Shown: positions 1-10,169 of the stretch, piece by piece | Layout: each line of letters opens with the position of its first letter | How positions within the stretch are numbered: position 1 is the first letter of the stretch | DNA from: an uncultured Prevotella sp. | GTDB taxonomy: Bacteria; Bacteroidota; Bacteroidia; Bacteroidales; Bacteroidaceae | NCBI GenBank assembly: GCA_905236165.1 | Contig: CAJOOC010000084.1 | Span: 1 to 33,991, forward strand | Direction: 5' to 3' | Length of the DNA: 33,991 nucleotides | Made by a program: the position numbers and the translations under genes | Notes under the pieces: generated by a model | What the model saw: the letters and a program-made list of their open reading frames with translations, nothing else | Databases searched by the model: none | Told to the model about the DNA's origin: nothing

Positions 1-558
1 ACTATAGACAAGTGTACTATCTATCAGATTGGCAAGGGCAAGAAGGTCAACAATAATAACAGCGGTATCAAGGGGCAGGCTACTACTATCATGACGCTGA
101 CCAACAACATCCTTGTAGACTTCGGCTCGAACACTGGCAATGAGGTCAATGGCTGGCTGTGGGGACAGAACGGCGGTTCAAATGCTACCTACGGTAACAA
201 CACTTATTGGAGTGCAGTTGTAGAGGGTGCCGTTGTTCCAGGTTGGACTGACGCTTCCAAGGGCGGTTCTGACCAGACCAACACCTCTCTGACCACTGAT
301 CCTGGCTTTGACGCTGAGAAGGTAGCTGTTGGTGACTTCACCATTGGTGCAGGCTCTGATCAGGCTAAGGAGAAGACTGGCGACCCACGCTGGCTGGTTG
401 AGTATGATCCAACAGGAATCAATGTAGTGAATGTAGACAATGCTGCTAATGACAATGCTCCTGCATACAACCTCTCTGGTGTCAGGGTAGGTAAGGACTA
501 TAAGGGTATTGTGATTAAGAATGGTCGCAAGATTATTGTTAATAAATCAACTTTCTAA
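1..558 (+). CDS. DUF5123-type secreted beta-helix protein, C-terminal part
   Basis: The frame is open from base 1, so the start lies outside the window and about 185 residues are visible. The visible part is rich in Asn, Gly and Thr and runs through short beta-strand segments to a GDPRWLV motif. That is how the C-terminal DUF5123 part of DUF4957/DUF5123 proteins usually ends; the lipoprotein at 28700-30253 has the same GDPRW near its end. After it comes a linker and a 30-residue tail, APAYNLSGVRVGKDYKG followed by IVIKNGRKIIVNK, a C-terminal pattern seen on many secreted Prevotella proteins (from memory). The tail resembles a type IX secretion sorting tail, but that is inference. The protein probably binds or processes pectic glycan outside the cell and ends an upstream unit, since a terminator follows at once. 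Family call fairly sure; function unknown. Confidence 0.75.
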   Translation, partial: TIDKCTIYQIGKGKKVNNNNSGIKGQATTIMTLTNNILVDFGSNTGNEVNGWLWGQNGGSNATYGNNTYWSAVVEGAVVPGWTDASKGGSDQTNTSLTTDPGFDAEKVAVGDFTIGAGSDQAKEKTGDPRWLVEYDPTGINVVNVDNAANDNAPAYNLSGVRVGKDYKGIVIKNGRKIIVNKSTF

Positions 559-567
559 ACTATAATA

Positions 568-606
568 AATCCTCCTCCCAAAACATAAGGGAGGGGGATT
601 TTTTTG
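568..606 (+). terminator. Rho-independent terminator after the DUF5123 gene
   Basis: A 12-bp stem (568-579 with 589-600, one mismatch) has a 9-nt loop and runs into a T tract at 599-605. It starts ten bases after the stop codon at 558 and separates the upstream unit from the enzyme operon. Confidence 0.85.
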
Positions 607-612
607 TCTTTT

Positions 613-668
613 AGCGTTAAGCTTTGAGCATTGAGCGTTAAGCGTTAAGCATTAGGCTTTGAGCGTTT
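613..668 (+). repeat. Heptamer array, 8 units, consensus AGC[GAT]TT[AG]
   Basis: Eight consecutive 7-nt units (agcgtta, agctttg, agcattg, agcgtta, agcgtta, agcatta, ggctttg, agcgttt) fill the gap between the terminator and the first enzyme gene. This is one of nine arrays in the window with a 7-nt period. The three units at 17189-17209 are the same sequence class in the opposite orientation. Confidence 0.85.
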
Positions 669-671
669 ATT

Positions 672-680
672 TACTTTTTG
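672..680 (+). promoter_or_regulatory. Possible -7 box of the enzyme operon
   Basis: TACTTTTTG is one T longer than the Bacteroidota -7 consensus TAnnTTTG and lies 23 bases before the chosen ATG at 704. No TTG -33 box at the right spacing was found, because the expected place is taken by the heptamer array. Weak call. Confidence 0.3.
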
Positions 681-703
681 ACAAAAGAAACTACCAAGAA
701 GAT

Positions 704-3700
704 ATGAGCATACGAAAACTGCTGTGTTTCGCCTGGTTATGGTGTCTGGTGCTTTCGGTGGAGGCCAAGGATATCTATGTTTCCACATCATTTCATGAGC
801 CTGCTACAGAGGGGCTTCGCTTCATCTACAGCTGTGACGGTGTGAAGTGGGATTCCATCCAGGGAGTGTTCCTGCGTCCAGAGGTGGGTGCGCAGCGCGT
901 TATGCGCGACCCGTCAATAGTGAAAGGCCCTGATGGCACGTTCCATCTGGTATGGACGAGTTCGTGGCGTGGCGACAGAGGCTTTGGCTACAGCTCGTCG
1001 AAAGACCTGATACACTGGACGGTACAACGGTTTATCCCAACGGGAATGGATACGACAACGGTCAACACCTGGGCGCCGGAGTTGTTCTATGATGACGTGA
1101 AGCGGCAGTTTATGATTGTTTGGGCCTCGTGTGTGCCTGGTAAGTTCCCTGACTATCAGGAAGACCACAAGAACAACCACCGTCTATATTACATGACGAC
1201 TAAGGACTTCAAGAAGTTCTCACGTACGCAGCTCTTCTATGACCCAGGCTTCTCGGCTATTGATGCGACATTGGTGAAGCGTGGCAGCAAGGACTATGTG
1301 ATGGTGGTGAAAGACAACTCACGTCCGATGCGTAATATCAAGGTGGCTTTTGCAAAGTCACCCTACGGACCATGGAGCGATGCCTCAGAGCCTTTCACCG
1401 AGACGTTCACAGAAGGCCCGTCAACGGCGAAGGTGGGTGACTGGTGGTATATTTACTACGACAGCTACCGCCATAAGATTTATGGATCTCATCGCACGAA
1501 AGACTTTAAGACGTTCCAGGACCAGACGGGGACGGTCAGTTTCCCTGTGGGGCATAAGCATGGCACCGTGTTTATGGCTGAGGAGCAATTGGTAGAAGGG
1601 CTTGTTAAATACAACCGCGACGTGGTGCACTATAGCGGTAAGACCATTGCGCGTCCTGAGCGACATGACGGCGGGCTGAAACCTGTGGTGGGTGTACATA
1701 CCATTCAGACTATGCGAGGCGAGAAGCCTTGGACTTATAACCATCAGCCAATGATGGCTTATTGGAACGGCAGGTTTTATATGCATTATCTTACAGACCC
1801 TCGCCATGAGCATGAGGCCCCTGGAAAGACGATGCTGCAGACCTCAGAAGACGGCTACACATGGACGAAGCCTGTGGAGCTGTTCCCCGAGTATGCTGTT
1901 CCGGAGGGATTCAAGAAAGAGGGAAAGGATTTTCCAGCAGCTCATAACCTGAAGGCTGTGATGCACCAAAGGGTGGGTTGGTATGTCTATAAAGTTCAAA
2001 GTTCAAAGTTCAAAGTTGAAAGTTCAAGGTTGCTGGCTACTGCCAACTACGGCATCTGTCTGACCATGAAGGATGACCCTAACGACGGCAATGGCATAGG
2101 ACGAGTAGTGCGCGAAATAAAGAAAGATGGCAGCTTTGGCCCGATATACTTCATATACTATAACCACGGCTTCAATGAAAAGAACACCGACTATCCTTAT
2201 TATAAGAAGTCGAAGGACAAGGGTTTCGTTGCAGCTGTCGACGCGATGTTGGCCGACCCTATGCAGCGTATGCAATGGGTGGAAGAGGCCGACCGTAATG
2301 AAAAGCTGATACCATTGAATAAACCCTATAAGGCCTTCAGCGGCTATACCCTGCCTGATGGCCGTAAGGTGGCTTTGTGGAAACATGCCGTGACCAGTCT
2401 TTCTGCCGATGGTGGCAACACTTGGCGCCTTGTTGATGTGGAGGGTAAGCTTGGCTGTGACCGAGCCCCTGGTTTTGTAAATTCCAATGCAAAGATATGG
2501 GGACAGCGCTTGTCTGACGGTACGTATGCCACCGTCTATAACCCCTCAGAGTATCGTTGGCCTCTTGCTATCTCGCTCAGCAAGGACGGCCTGGATTACA
2601 CCACACTCTCATTAGTAAATGGAGAGGTGACACCACTACGGCATGGAGGTCAGTATAAGAGCTACGGCCCGCAATACGTCAGAGGCGTTGAGAACAATGA
2701 GAACCTAGGCTCTCAGCTTCCAAAAGACCTGTGTGTGACCTATTCTAATAACAAGGAGGATATGTGGGTCAGCCGTATTCCTGTCCCTGTAAGGCAGAAT
2801 GCCACATCCCACGCCCAGCCCTTCCCGAAAGATGCGACGTTGGCCGACCTGAACGACTGGAACCTGTACATGCCTGCGTTGTCTCCTTTGTCACTCCGCG
2901 AGGGCTCGCTCTATATGAATGATGCTGACCCTTACGATTATGCAAAGGCAGAACGTGTCATTCCCAATACCAAGGAACTGGAGGTGGAGTTCGACATAAT
3001 GGCATCACAGACAGACCACGGAGAACTGGATGTGGAATTTGTGGATGATGCGGGCAGTGTATGCTCACGCATCGTCATCGACTCAACAGGCGTTGCCCGT
3101 GTGAAGGGCGGCGCACGTTATGGTACGCTGATAAAACGCTATGAGGCAGGAAAGGTGTATCACATCAAGGCGGTGCTGTCCGCCTCTCTGCATCGCGCTT
3201 TCTACTATGTGGACGGTAAGAATGCCTGTGTGCGCCAGTTCGATACCCCAGTGGAGAGCATCAGTCGCATCGTGTTCCGAACGGGAATGCTATTCGACAA
3301 ACCTGATATCAACACCCCTGCCGATCAGGACTTCGACATGCCACGTGCCGACGAGCGTGATACGGAAGCATCCTTTGTCATTGCGAATGTGACCAGTCGC
3401 TCTGTTGATGACGATGTGACGGCAGCCGTTCTCAGCTATGATGACTATGCCCACTATGCAGATTACTTCAATACGATGGAGGACGAGAATATCGTCACTA
3501 CCATTCCTAATGCAGAATCCTCTGAGTGGATGCGCAGAAACATCCCCTTGTTTGACTGTCCGCAGGAGAACTTCCGCAAGATGTACTACTATAGATGGTG
3601 GACGCTTCGTAAGCATATCAAGAGGACGCCAGTGGGCTATGGCATGACAGAGTTCCTCGTACAGCGCTCGTATGCTGATCGCTATAACCTCATCGCCTGT

Positions 3701-4906
3701 GCCATAGGGCATCATGTGATGGAGAGTCGTTGGTTGAGAGACACCACCTACCTGCATCAGATATTGCGAACATGGTACTATGGCAACGATGGCCAGGCAA
3801 TGACGAAGATGTCGAAGTTCTCGTCGTGGAACCCTGCCGCTGTATACGAGATGTGGAAGGTTCAGGGCGATACCGCCTTCCTGTTCAGGCTGAAGCCCCG
3901 CCTAGAAGAGGAGTATGCCCGCTGGGAGAGTACGAACCGCCTGAAGAGCGGACTCTATTGGCAGTATGATGTGCGTGACGGTATGGAAGAGAGCGTCAGC
4001 GGTGCCCGTAAGCAACAGTATGCCCGTCCTACTATCAACAGTTATATGTATGGCAATGCCAAGGCACTCGCCAGCATGAGCCGCATGGAAGGCGACGCAG
4101 CGAGGGCAACGCTCTATGAACAGAAGGCTGATACGTTGCAACAGCTCGTAGAGACGAAGCTCTGGAACGAGAAGGATGCTTTCTTTGAGACGCTGCAAGG
4201 TGACACGCTGGCATCAGCACGTGAGGCAATCGGATACATCCCGTGGTACTTCAACCTGCCTGAGAGCGGATCGAAATATGATGCGGCATGGCAACAGCTG
4301 ATGGATGAAAAAGGGTTCTCTGCTCCTTACGGACTTACAACAGCAGAACGCCGGCATCCTTTGTTCAGGAGTCATGGAGTAGGGACGTGCGAGTGGGATG
4401 GTGCAATATGGCCCTTCGCCACCTCGCAGACGCTGACGGCACTGGGGAACTATCTCAATAACGAGAACCGTCAGAGTAGTCAGAATAATCAGCAAGAACT
4501 GAAAACCGCTTTCTTCCGCCAGATGGAGCTATACGTGGAGTCGCAGCATCATCGTGGACGCCCATATATCGGGGAGTATCTTGATGAAACAAACGGCGCA
4601 TGGCTTATGGGCGACCGTGAGCGAAGCCGCTATTATAACCACTCAACTTTCAATGACCTGATGATTACAGGCATCGTGGGTCTTCGTCCTCAAGATGACG
4701 GCACCATCGTGGTTAATCCCCTTGTGCCTCAGGACAGATGGGACTATTTTTGTTTGGATGGTGTCAGCTATCGCGGACATATTCTCACGATACTCTGGGA
4801 CAAGGACGGGCAGCGTTATCATCAGGGAACAGGACTTACCGTGATGGTAGACGGAAAAGTTGTTGCTAACAGGAAAGATTTAGGACTGTTGAGATATGAA
4901 ATGTAA
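704..4906 (+). CDS. Multidomain glycosidase: GH43-like, sialidase-like, LamG-like and GH142-like domains
   Basis: About 1400 residues. The ATG at 704 is chosen because it gives a signal peptide (MSIRKLLCFAWLWCLVLSVEA); an in-frame TTG at 659 would bury it. Residues about 22-310 look like a GH43 five-bladed propeller, with candidate catalytic residues D69 (RDPS), D187 (IDAT) and E237 (TEGP). Residues about 320-700 form a second, sialidase-like propeller. About 705-890 resemble a concanavalin/LamG-like sandwich. About 940-1370 are an (alpha/alpha)6 MGH1-like domain as in GH142. The last domain and a propeller recall the B. thetaiotaomicron RG-II enzyme BT1020 (GH143 DHA hydrolase plus GH142 beta-L-arabinofuranosidase; from memory). 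If so, it dismantles RG-II side chain D in the periplasm. Which propeller corresponds to GH143 I cannot tell. A heptamer array is translated within it (residues 431-442). It overlaps the next gene by 11 bases. Confidence 0.75.
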   Translation: MSIRKLLCFAWLWCLVLSVEAKDIYVSTSFHEPATEGLRFIYSCDGVKWDSIQGVFLRPEVGAQRVMRDPSIVKGPDGTFHLVWTSSWRGDRGFGYSSSKDLIHWTVQRFIPTGMDTTTVNTWAPELFYDDVKRQFMIVWASCVPGKFPDYQEDHKNNHRLYYMTTKDFKKFSRTQLFYDPGFSAIDATLVKRGSKDYVMVVKDNSRPMRNIKVAFAKSPYGPWSDASEPFTETFTEGPSTAKVGDWWYIYYDSYRHKIYGSHRTKDFKTFQDQTGTVSFPVGHKHGTVFMAEEQLVEGLVKYNRDVVHYSGKTIARPERHDGGLKPVVGVHTIQTMRGEKPWTYNHQPMMAYWNGRFYMHYLTDPRHEHEAPGKTMLQTSEDGYTWTKPVELFPEYAVPEGFKKEGKDFPAAHNLKAVMHQRVGWYVYKVQSSKFKVESSRLLATANYGICLTMKDDPNDGNGIGRVVREIKKDGSFGPIYFIYYNHGFNEKNTDYPYYKKSKDKGFVAAVDAMLADPMQRMQWVEEADRNEKLIPLNKPYKAFSGYTLPDGRKVALWKHAVTSLSADGGNTWRLVDVEGKLGCDRAPGFVNSNAKIWGQRLSDGTYATVYNPSEYRWPLAISLSKDGLDYTTLSLVNGEVTPLRHGGQYKSYGPQYVRGVENNENLGSQLPKDLCVTYSNNKEDMWVSRIPVPVRQNATSHAQPFPKDATLADLNDWNLYMPALSPLSLREGSLYMNDADPYDYAKAERVIPNTKELEVEFDIMASQTDHGELDVEFVDDAGSVCSRIVIDSTGVARVKGGARYGTLIKRYEAGKVYHIKAVLSASLHRAFYYVDGKNACVRQFDTPVESISRIVFRTGMLFDKPDINTPADQDFDMPRADERDTEASFVIANVTSRSVDDDVTAAVLSYDDYAHYADYFNTMEDENIVTTIPNAESSEWMRRNIPLFDCPQENFRKMYYYRWWTLRKHIKRTPVGYGMTEFLVQRSYADRYNLIACAIGHHVMESRWLRDTTYLHQILRTWYYGNDGQAMTKMSKFSSWNPAAVYEMWKVQGDTAFLFRLKPRLEEEYARWESTNRLKSGLYWQYDVRDGMEESVSGARKQQYARPTINSYMYGNAKALASMSRMEGDAARATLYEQKADTLQQLVETKLWNEKDAFFETLQGDTLASAREAIGYIPWYFNLPESGSKYDAAWQQLMDEKGFSAPYGLTTAERRHPLFRSHGVGTCEWDGAIWPFATSQTLTALGNYLNNENRQSSQNNQQELKTAFFRQMELYVESQHHRGRPYIGEYLDETNGAWLMGDRERSRYYNHSTFNDLMITGIVGLRPQDDGTIVVNPLVPQDRWDYFCLDGVSYRGHILTILWDKDGQRYHQGTGLTVMVDGKVVANRKDLGLLRYEM
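1994..2028 (+). repeat. Heptamer array inside the GH142-like gene, 5 units of GTTCAAA
   Basis: Units gttcaaa x3, gttgaaa, gttcaag. It is read through in frame, giving a 7-residue peptide periodicity (KVQSSKF, KVESSRL) between the sialidase-like strands ending GWYVY and starting TANYGICL. It looks like an added surface loop. Confidence 0.85.
4471..4497 (+). repeat. Short 9-nt period repeat (TCAGnnnnn x3) in coding sequence
   Basis: Units tcagagtag, tcagaataa and tcagcaaga encode a Gln/Asn/Ser-rich stretch (RQSSQNNQQE) between two helices of the (alpha/alpha)6 domain. Only three degenerate units, so the call is tentative. A similar word recurs at 7912-7929. Confidence 0.4.
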
Positions 4907-6224
4907 TACGAAACATTTTTTTCGGGCATTAGGTGTGTTGGCTTTTGCCCTCTTTGCCGTTAATCCGCTCAATGCCCAGACATACGGGACGCAGTATCGC
5001 CGCCCTGTAAACGACGTTATGCAGGATGTGGCAAAGCGTTTTGGCGTGAGGTTCAAGTTCGACGGCAATGTCGATACTGTAGGTGTCACTCTTCCTTATG
5101 CAGACTTCCGCATCCGACCCTACAGCATCGAAAAGACGCTCGACAATATCTGTAAGTATTTCGACTGGAACTGGTGGAAACAGAACGGCAACCTTTACAA
5201 GATAAAGATTTATGAGTACCCCCGTCGTCATAATGATGAGGGGTACCAAATGCTCGAATACCTGTCAGCGAAATATCACAATGCACAGGAGTGGGAAGCC
5301 CGTCGCGCGTTATTAATAAAAGAGGTTCGCGAGAGACTGGAGATTGATGCTTTTCTCGATTCTTGCGTGATGAATCCCAAGCCAGTACTATCGAAAGTTC
5401 GCAAGCATAATGGCTATACCACGCAGAATATCTGCATAGAGCTGACTCCGGGGCAACATCTCTTCGGCACTATCTACGCCTCGCTGAAGAAAGGCAAGAA
5501 GCCACTCATCGTTTGTCCTGACGGCCACTGGCCTTCCCGCTATCGCGACGACGAACAGCAACGCCTTGCCACGCTGGCAAGAATGGGTGCGGTCTGTGTG
5601 GACTTTGACCTCTATGGCTACAGTCAGTCAAAGGCGGAGGTTGGCGACCATCATTCACCGCGTGCTCATATCTTCCAGGCTGCTTGTGGACTGAAGCTGC
5701 TTGACTATATGCTGACCCATCGTAGGGATATCGACCCTACCCGCGTAGCAGCCAATGGAGGCTCTGGTGGCGGCACCCATACTGTATTGCTGACACTTCT
5801 TGACAACCGTATCACGGCCTCTGCCCCCGTTGTGCATGTGGCGTCCCATTTTGATGGTGGCTGTCCATGCGAGAGTGGCATGCCGATACAATTGGCAGGA
5901 GGAGGAACCTGCGAGGCAGAGCTGGCCGCTATCATCGCTCCGCGTCCTCTGCTGCTGGTGAGCGATGGAGGGGACTGGACATCTACTAACCCAGAAATGG
6001 AGTATCCTTTCATTCAGCGTATCTTTGGCTTCTATGATGCCAAGGACAAGGTGCGCAACATTCATCTGCCTAATGAACGTCATGACTTCGGCCCTAACAA
6101 ACGACAGGCTGTCTATGACTTCTTCATAGACGTATTTGGCCTTGACCGTTCAATGTTGGACGAGAGTAAGGTGACGATAGAATTACCCGAAACAATGCAA
6201 ACGAAACTACCAAAACAACAATGA
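4896..6224 (+). CDS. CE19-like pectin esterase with N-terminal STN-like domain
   Basis: 442 residues, with a signal peptide ([20 protein letters not shown], then a likely cut after LNA). Residues about 35-110 resemble a secretin/TonB short N-terminal (STN) fold: [14 protein letters not shown], then a motif around [11 protein letters not shown] and GNLYKIKIY. From about 150 on it is an alpha/beta hydrolase of the acetyl-xylan-esterase type, with nucleophile candidate S290 in NGGSGGGT, acidic candidates D357/D360 and H396 in NERHDFGP. The closest known match I recall is BT1017, the CE19 methylesterase acting on the RG-II backbone; removing esters would expose galacturonic acid to the other enzymes. 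The start overlaps the previous stop, and the end overlaps the next start by ATGA, so the genes are translationally coupled. An acetylesterase role is the alternative. Confidence 0.75.
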   Translation: MKCNTKHFFRALGVLAFALFAVNPLNAQTYGTQYRRPVNDVMQDVAKRFGVRFKFDGNVDTVGVTLPYADFRIRPYSIEKTLDNICKYFDWNWWKQNGNLYKIKIYEYPRRHNDEGYQMLEYLSAKYHNAQEWEARRALLIKEVRERLEIDAFLDSCVMNPKPVLSKVRKHNGYTTQNICIELTPGQHLFGTIYASLKKGKKPLIVCPDGHWPSRYRDDEQQRLATLARMGAVCVDFDLYGYSQSKAEVGDHHSPRAHIFQAACGLKLLDYMLTHRRDIDPTRVAANGGSGGGTHTVLLTLLDNRITASAPVVHVASHFDGGCPCESGMPIQLAGGGTCEAELAAIIAPRPLLLVSDGGDWTSTNPEMEYPFIQRIFGFYDAKDKVRNIHLPNERHDFGPNKRQAVYDFFIDVFGLDRSMLDESKVTIELPETMQTKLPKQQ

Positions 6225-8659
6225 GAAAACGACTTTTTGCTTTTATTGCGTTATTACTGCCTTTGACAGTAGGTGCACAGGAATACAGACTATGGTATGA
6301 CCGTCCAGCAATGACGTGGACGCAGGCTCTGCCCATCGGCAACGGTGTGATGGGTGGTATGGTGTATGGCACTCCTGCTGTGGAGCATATCCAGATTAAC
6401 GAGGAAACCATCTGGGCAGGACAGCCTAACCAGGTGGTCAATCCCAATGCCAAGAAGACGTTGCCCGAGGTGCGCCGACTTATCTTCGAAGGAAAGTATA
6501 AGGAGGCTCAGGATCTGGCCAATGCCAAGGTGATGCCTACTGCCGTAGGTCAGAATATGGGTATGCCATATCAGCCGTTTGGCGAACTGTATATCTCTAT
6601 GGCGGGTCATAGCGGTTATACCGGCTACGAGCGTCTGCTGGACTTGGACCATGCCAGGACAGTGGTGCGATACGCTGTGGATGGTGTCAACTACGAGCGT
6701 GAGATTATTGCTCCCCTTGGCAGTCAGGTGATTGCCGTTCATCTGACAGCGTCGAAGGCTGGAAAGATTACCTTTACGGCATATATGACATCTCCCCATG
6801 AGAACGTACTGATTGGCGGCGAAGGTTCAGAGGCTACGCTGTTGGGCGTTTCTTCCAAGCATGAAGGCCTGAAGGGAAAGGTGCGTTTCCAAGGAAGGAT
6901 GGCTGTACAGACGGCAGGTGGTCATGTGGCGCAGAACAATGGCACTGTCAGCGTCGTGGGCGCTGATGAGGCAACCCTCTATATTACGGTAGGTACGAAC
7001 GTAGTCAATTACAAGGATATTACTGGTGACGAACAGGCACAATCGAGGGAACGCTTACATAAGGCTATGGCAATGGGCTATGAGGCGTTGAAGGCTCAGC
7101 ACGAAGCTATTTATAAGAAGTACTATGACAGGGTAAGACTATACCTCGGCGAAGATGCCTATGCCAAGGTTCCTATGAACAAGCGAATAGAGAACTTTGC
7201 CTCTCTTACCCCTGATTCTCCCAAGGGTGCCGACAACTATCTTGTCGCAACATATTTCCAGTTCGGGCGTTATCTGCTTATCTCATCCTCACAACCCGAC
7301 AATATCAACCCGGCCAATCTGCAGGGCATCTGGAATGATAAGTTGTATCCATCGTGGGATTCTAAATATACGACGAATATCAATCTGGAGATGAACTACT
7401 GGCCATCGGAGGTGACTAATCTGACGGAGCTGAACGAACCGTTGTTCCGCCTGATACGTGAGATTAGCGAGACAGGAAAGCAGACAGCACGTGACATGTA
7501 TGGCGCAGATGGCTGGGTGCTGCATCATAATACCGACCAATGGCGCATAACAGGACCGGTGGACCATGCTCAGACAGGCTTGTGGCCAACGGGTTCCGCA
7601 TGGCTGTGCCGCCATCTGTGGGAGCATTATCTCTACACAGGTGACAAAGACTTCCTGCGCCAGTATTTCCCCATAATGCTGGATGCGGCACGCTTCTATA
7701 CACAGACATTGCAGAAACATCCGACGAAAGGCTATTTGGTAGTATGTCCAGGAGAGTCACCGGAACATGGTGGCAAGGGACGTCCCACACCGATGGATGC
7801 TGGCGTGACGATGGATAACCAGATAGTGACGGAACTTTATACCGAAGTGTTAGCTGCATCCAAGACACTGGGGCTGCAAGGCAAACAAGGCAAGAAGAAC
7901 AAACAAGACGGTCAGGACTATCAGGGCATCCTTGACACCATCAGCTCACAGCTGAAACAGCTTCCTCCCATGCAGATAGGCCGCTGGGGACAGTTGCAGG
8001 AATGGCTCGACGACCTGGATGATCCCAATGACAACCATCGCCACTTCTCTCATCTCTATGGATTGTATCCCTCTAATCAGATCTCACCCTTCCGTACGCC
8101 AGAGTTGTGGAAGGCTGCCCGCGTATCCTTGGAGGCACGCGGTGATGTGTCTACAGGATGGTCAATGGGGTGGAAGGTATGCTCTTGGGCACGTTTCCTT
8201 GACGGAGAGCATGCCTATAAGCTCATCAAGGACCAGCTGACGTTGACGGCTGACACCTTCCTTATCTATGGTACGGAGAAACAACGTGGCGGCACCTATC
8301 CCAATATGTTCGATGCCCATCCTCCATTCCAGATAGACGGCAACTTCGGTTGTACGGCAGGCATTGCCGAGATGCTGATGCAGAGCCATGACGGCTTTGT
8401 ATATCTGCTGCCAGCCCTTCCTACAGTATGGAAAGACGGCAGCGTGAAGGGGCTCGTGGCTCGTGGAGGGTTCGAAGTGGATATCGACTGGAATAACGGG
8501 AAGATGACGAAGACTGTCATCCGTTCCCGTAATGGTGGCGTATGTCATCTTCGCAGTAACACGCCATTGACAGGCAAGGGACTAAAGAAAACTAAAGAAG
8601 CCAATCTCTATGTGTTAAAGACCGCCAAGGGTGGTGAGTATATTCTAAACAGCAAATGA
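6221..8659 (+). CDS. GH95 glycosidase, likely alpha-L-galactosidase
   Basis: 812 residues, signal peptide with cleavage near VGAQ-EY. The N-terminal beta-sandwich opens with the GH95 hallmark [20 protein letters not shown]; the (alpha/alpha)6 barrel and C-terminal sandwich follow. Against the B. bifidum fucosidase AfcA, the Asn pair is N386/N388 in [11 protein letters not shown], the general acid is E515 (SPE) and the conserved Asp is D706 (QIDGNFG). At the AfcA His419 position this protein has T384. Thr there is what I recall for alpha-L-galactosidases of the family, which suits terminal L-galactose of RG-II chain A (as BT1010). Coupled by ATGA overlaps on both sides. The [12 protein letters not shown] stretch near residue 553 is an unusual low-complexity insertion. 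Family call secure; the L-galactose specificity is inference. Confidence 0.85.
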   Translation: MRKRLFAFIALLLPLTVGAQEYRLWYDRPAMTWTQALPIGNGVMGGMVYGTPAVEHIQINEETIWAGQPNQVVNPNAKKTLPEVRRLIFEGKYKEAQDLANAKVMPTAVGQNMGMPYQPFGELYISMAGHSGYTGYERLLDLDHARTVVRYAVDGVNYEREIIAPLGSQVIAVHLTASKAGKITFTAYMTSPHENVLIGGEGSEATLLGVSSKHEGLKGKVRFQGRMAVQTAGGHVAQNNGTVSVVGADEATLYITVGTNVVNYKDITGDEQAQSRERLHKAMAMGYEALKAQHEAIYKKYYDRVRLYLGEDAYAKVPMNKRIENFASLTPDSPKGADNYLVATYFQFGRYLLISSSQPDNINPANLQGIWNDKLYPSWDSKYTTNINLEMNYWPSEVTNLTELNEPLFRLIREISETGKQTARDMYGADGWVLHHNTDQWRITGPVDHAQTGLWPTGSAWLCRHLWEHYLYTGDKDFLRQYFPIMLDAARFYTQTLQKHPTKGYLVVCPGESPEHGGKGRPTPMDAGVTMDNQIVTELYTEVLAASKTLGLQGKQGKKNKQDGQDYQGILDTISSQLKQLPPMQIGRWGQLQEWLDDLDDPNDNHRHFSHLYGLYPSNQISPFRTPELWKAARVSLEARGDVSTGWSMGWKVCSWARFLDGEHAYKLIKDQLTLTADTFLIYGTEKQRGGTYPNMFDAHPPFQIDGNFGCTAGIAEMLMQSHDGFVYLLPALPTVWKDGSVKGLVARGGFEVDIDWNNGKMTKTVIRSRNGGVCHLRSNTPLTGKGLKKTKEANLYVLKTAKGGEYILNSK

Positions 8660-10122
8660 CGATGAAGAAACTTTTGATAATAATGGGCGTGGCCATGTTC
8701 ACCTTAGTCGCTCAGGCCGCCAACAAGCCGTGGGATAATGGACGGTTAAGGGCCTCGGATAACCAGCGTTATCTGCAGTTTGAGAATGGACAGCCTTTCT
8801 TCTGGCAGGGAGAGACGGGGTGGCTATTGCCCGAACGCCTCGACCGTGCCGAGGCAGAGTGGTATCTGCAACGCTGTCGTGAGGCGGGCTATAACGTTGT
8901 TCAGATACAGGTCATTGATGGCGTGCCAGCCTATAACATCTATGGCCAGCCCTCGAATATTGACGGATGGGACTTCTCCAACATCAACCAGAAGGGTGTA
9001 TATGGCTATTGGGACCATCTCGACTATATCATCAAGCTGGCAGAGCAGAATGGCATATATATCGGTATGGTGTGTATATGGGGAGGTCTGGTGAAAGAAG
9101 GCAAGCTCAGCGTGGATGAGGCCAAGCAGTATGGCACCTTCCTGGCAAACCGCTATAAAAACCGCCCTAACATCATCTGGTTCATGGGCGGTGACATCCA
9201 GGGCGATATCAAGCCAGAGGTATGGGAGGCGTTGGCCACCACTATCAAGTCGATAGACAACAGACACCTCATGACCTACCATCCCCGAGGACGTTACACC
9301 TCGGCCAAATGGTGGAGCAAAGCTGCGTGGATGGATTTCCATACCTTCCAGAGCGGACATCGCAGATATGGCCAAAGGATGGGAAACAAGGAGTATTCTA
9401 TCCCCGATAATACAGAGGAGGATAACTGGATGTACGTTGACTCCACTTGGACCTATAAACCCATCAAGCCTGTCCTTGATGCCGAGCCCAGTTATGAGGA
9501 TATTCCCATGGGATTGCACGACAAGAGTGAACCCCGTTGGCAGGCAAGCGATGTGCGTCGTTATGCTTATTGGAGCGTCTTTGCCGGCAGTTGCGGACAT
9601 ACCTATGGCCATAATGCCATCATGCAGATGCTGAAGCCTGGCTATCCCACCAGCTATGGCGATGCAGGTGATGTCAAGGCTTGGTATCAAGGGCTGAACG
9701 ACCCTGGCTTCAATCAGATGAAATACCTCAGGCAGCTTATGCTGTCATTCCCTTATTTCGTACGCATTCCTGACCAGAGCATCATTTGTGAGAACGGCGT
9801 GCAGTATGACCGCCTGATAGCAACGCGCGGTGGTGACTATCTGATGGTATACAACTATACTAACCGCTCAATGAAGCTCGACCTTACAAAGATTTCCGGC
9901 CACAAGAAGAATGTGTGGTGGATGAATGCCGCCAATGGTAAATTGAGGTATCTCGGTGAGTATGACTCAAAGGTGTCCACTTTCCAGATACAGAAAGAGG
10001 GAACGGGAATAGAAGACGGTGTACTTATCGCTGTCGATGCCTCGAAAAACTATTTACAGAAAGACCAGGTGCAGATCTCTGACATGACACTCGCTGGGAA
10101 GGCAAGAGACTTGAACGAATAA
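8656..10122 (+). CDS. GH140-like apiosidase (DUF4038)
   Basis: 488 residues. Two starts are possible, MTMKK at 8656 (ATGA overlap with GH95) and MKK at 8662; both give the same signal peptide, cut near AQAA. The mature protein is a TIM-barrel DUF4038 domain (opening [17 protein letters not shown]) with a short C-terminal beta domain. Candidate acid/base and nucleophile are D180 (MGGDIQ) and E277 (LDAEPSYE). Their spacing matches that of D187 and E284 that I recall for BT1012, the GH140 beta-D-apiosidase. That enzyme cuts the apiose link holding RG-II side chains A and B to the backbone, so this is a key diagnostic gene of the locus. A 47-base gap separates it from the next gene. Confidence 0.85.
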   Translation: MTMKKLLIIMGVAMFTLVAQAANKPWDNGRLRASDNQRYLQFENGQPFFWQGETGWLLPERLDRAEAEWYLQRCREAGYNVVQIQVIDGVPAYNIYGQPSNIDGWDFSNINQKGVYGYWDHLDYIIKLAEQNGIYIGMVCIWGGLVKEGKLSVDEAKQYGTFLANRYKNRPNIIWFMGGDIQGDIKPEVWEALATTIKSIDNRHLMTYHPRGRYTSAKWWSKAAWMDFHTFQSGHRRYGQRMGNKEYSIPDNTEEDNWMYVDSTWTYKPIKPVLDAEPSYEDIPMGLHDKSEPRWQASDVRRYAYWSVFAGSCGHTYGHNAIMQMLKPGYPTSYGDAGDVKAWYQGLNDPGFNQMKYLRQLMLSFPYFVRIPDQSIICENGVQYDRLIATRGGDYLMVYNYTNRSMKLDLTKISGHKKNVWWMNAANGKLRYLGEYDSKVSTFQIQKEGTGIEDGVLIAVDASKNYLQKDQVQISDMTLAGKARDLNE

Positions 10123-10169
10123 CATTAAGGGTATGGTTATTTGCTACCCAAAGAAAGAGAATTGTCCGA

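Noticed and set aside
659..703. TTG start 15 codons upstream of the GH43/GH142-like gene
   Set aside because: It would place 15 polar residues before a clear signal peptide, and the segment begins inside the heptamer array.
8824..9690. Long minus-strand open frame opposite the GH140-like gene (288 codons)
   Set aside because: The plus-strand frame has a signal peptide, catalytic motifs and operon spacing; the antisense frame is compositional.
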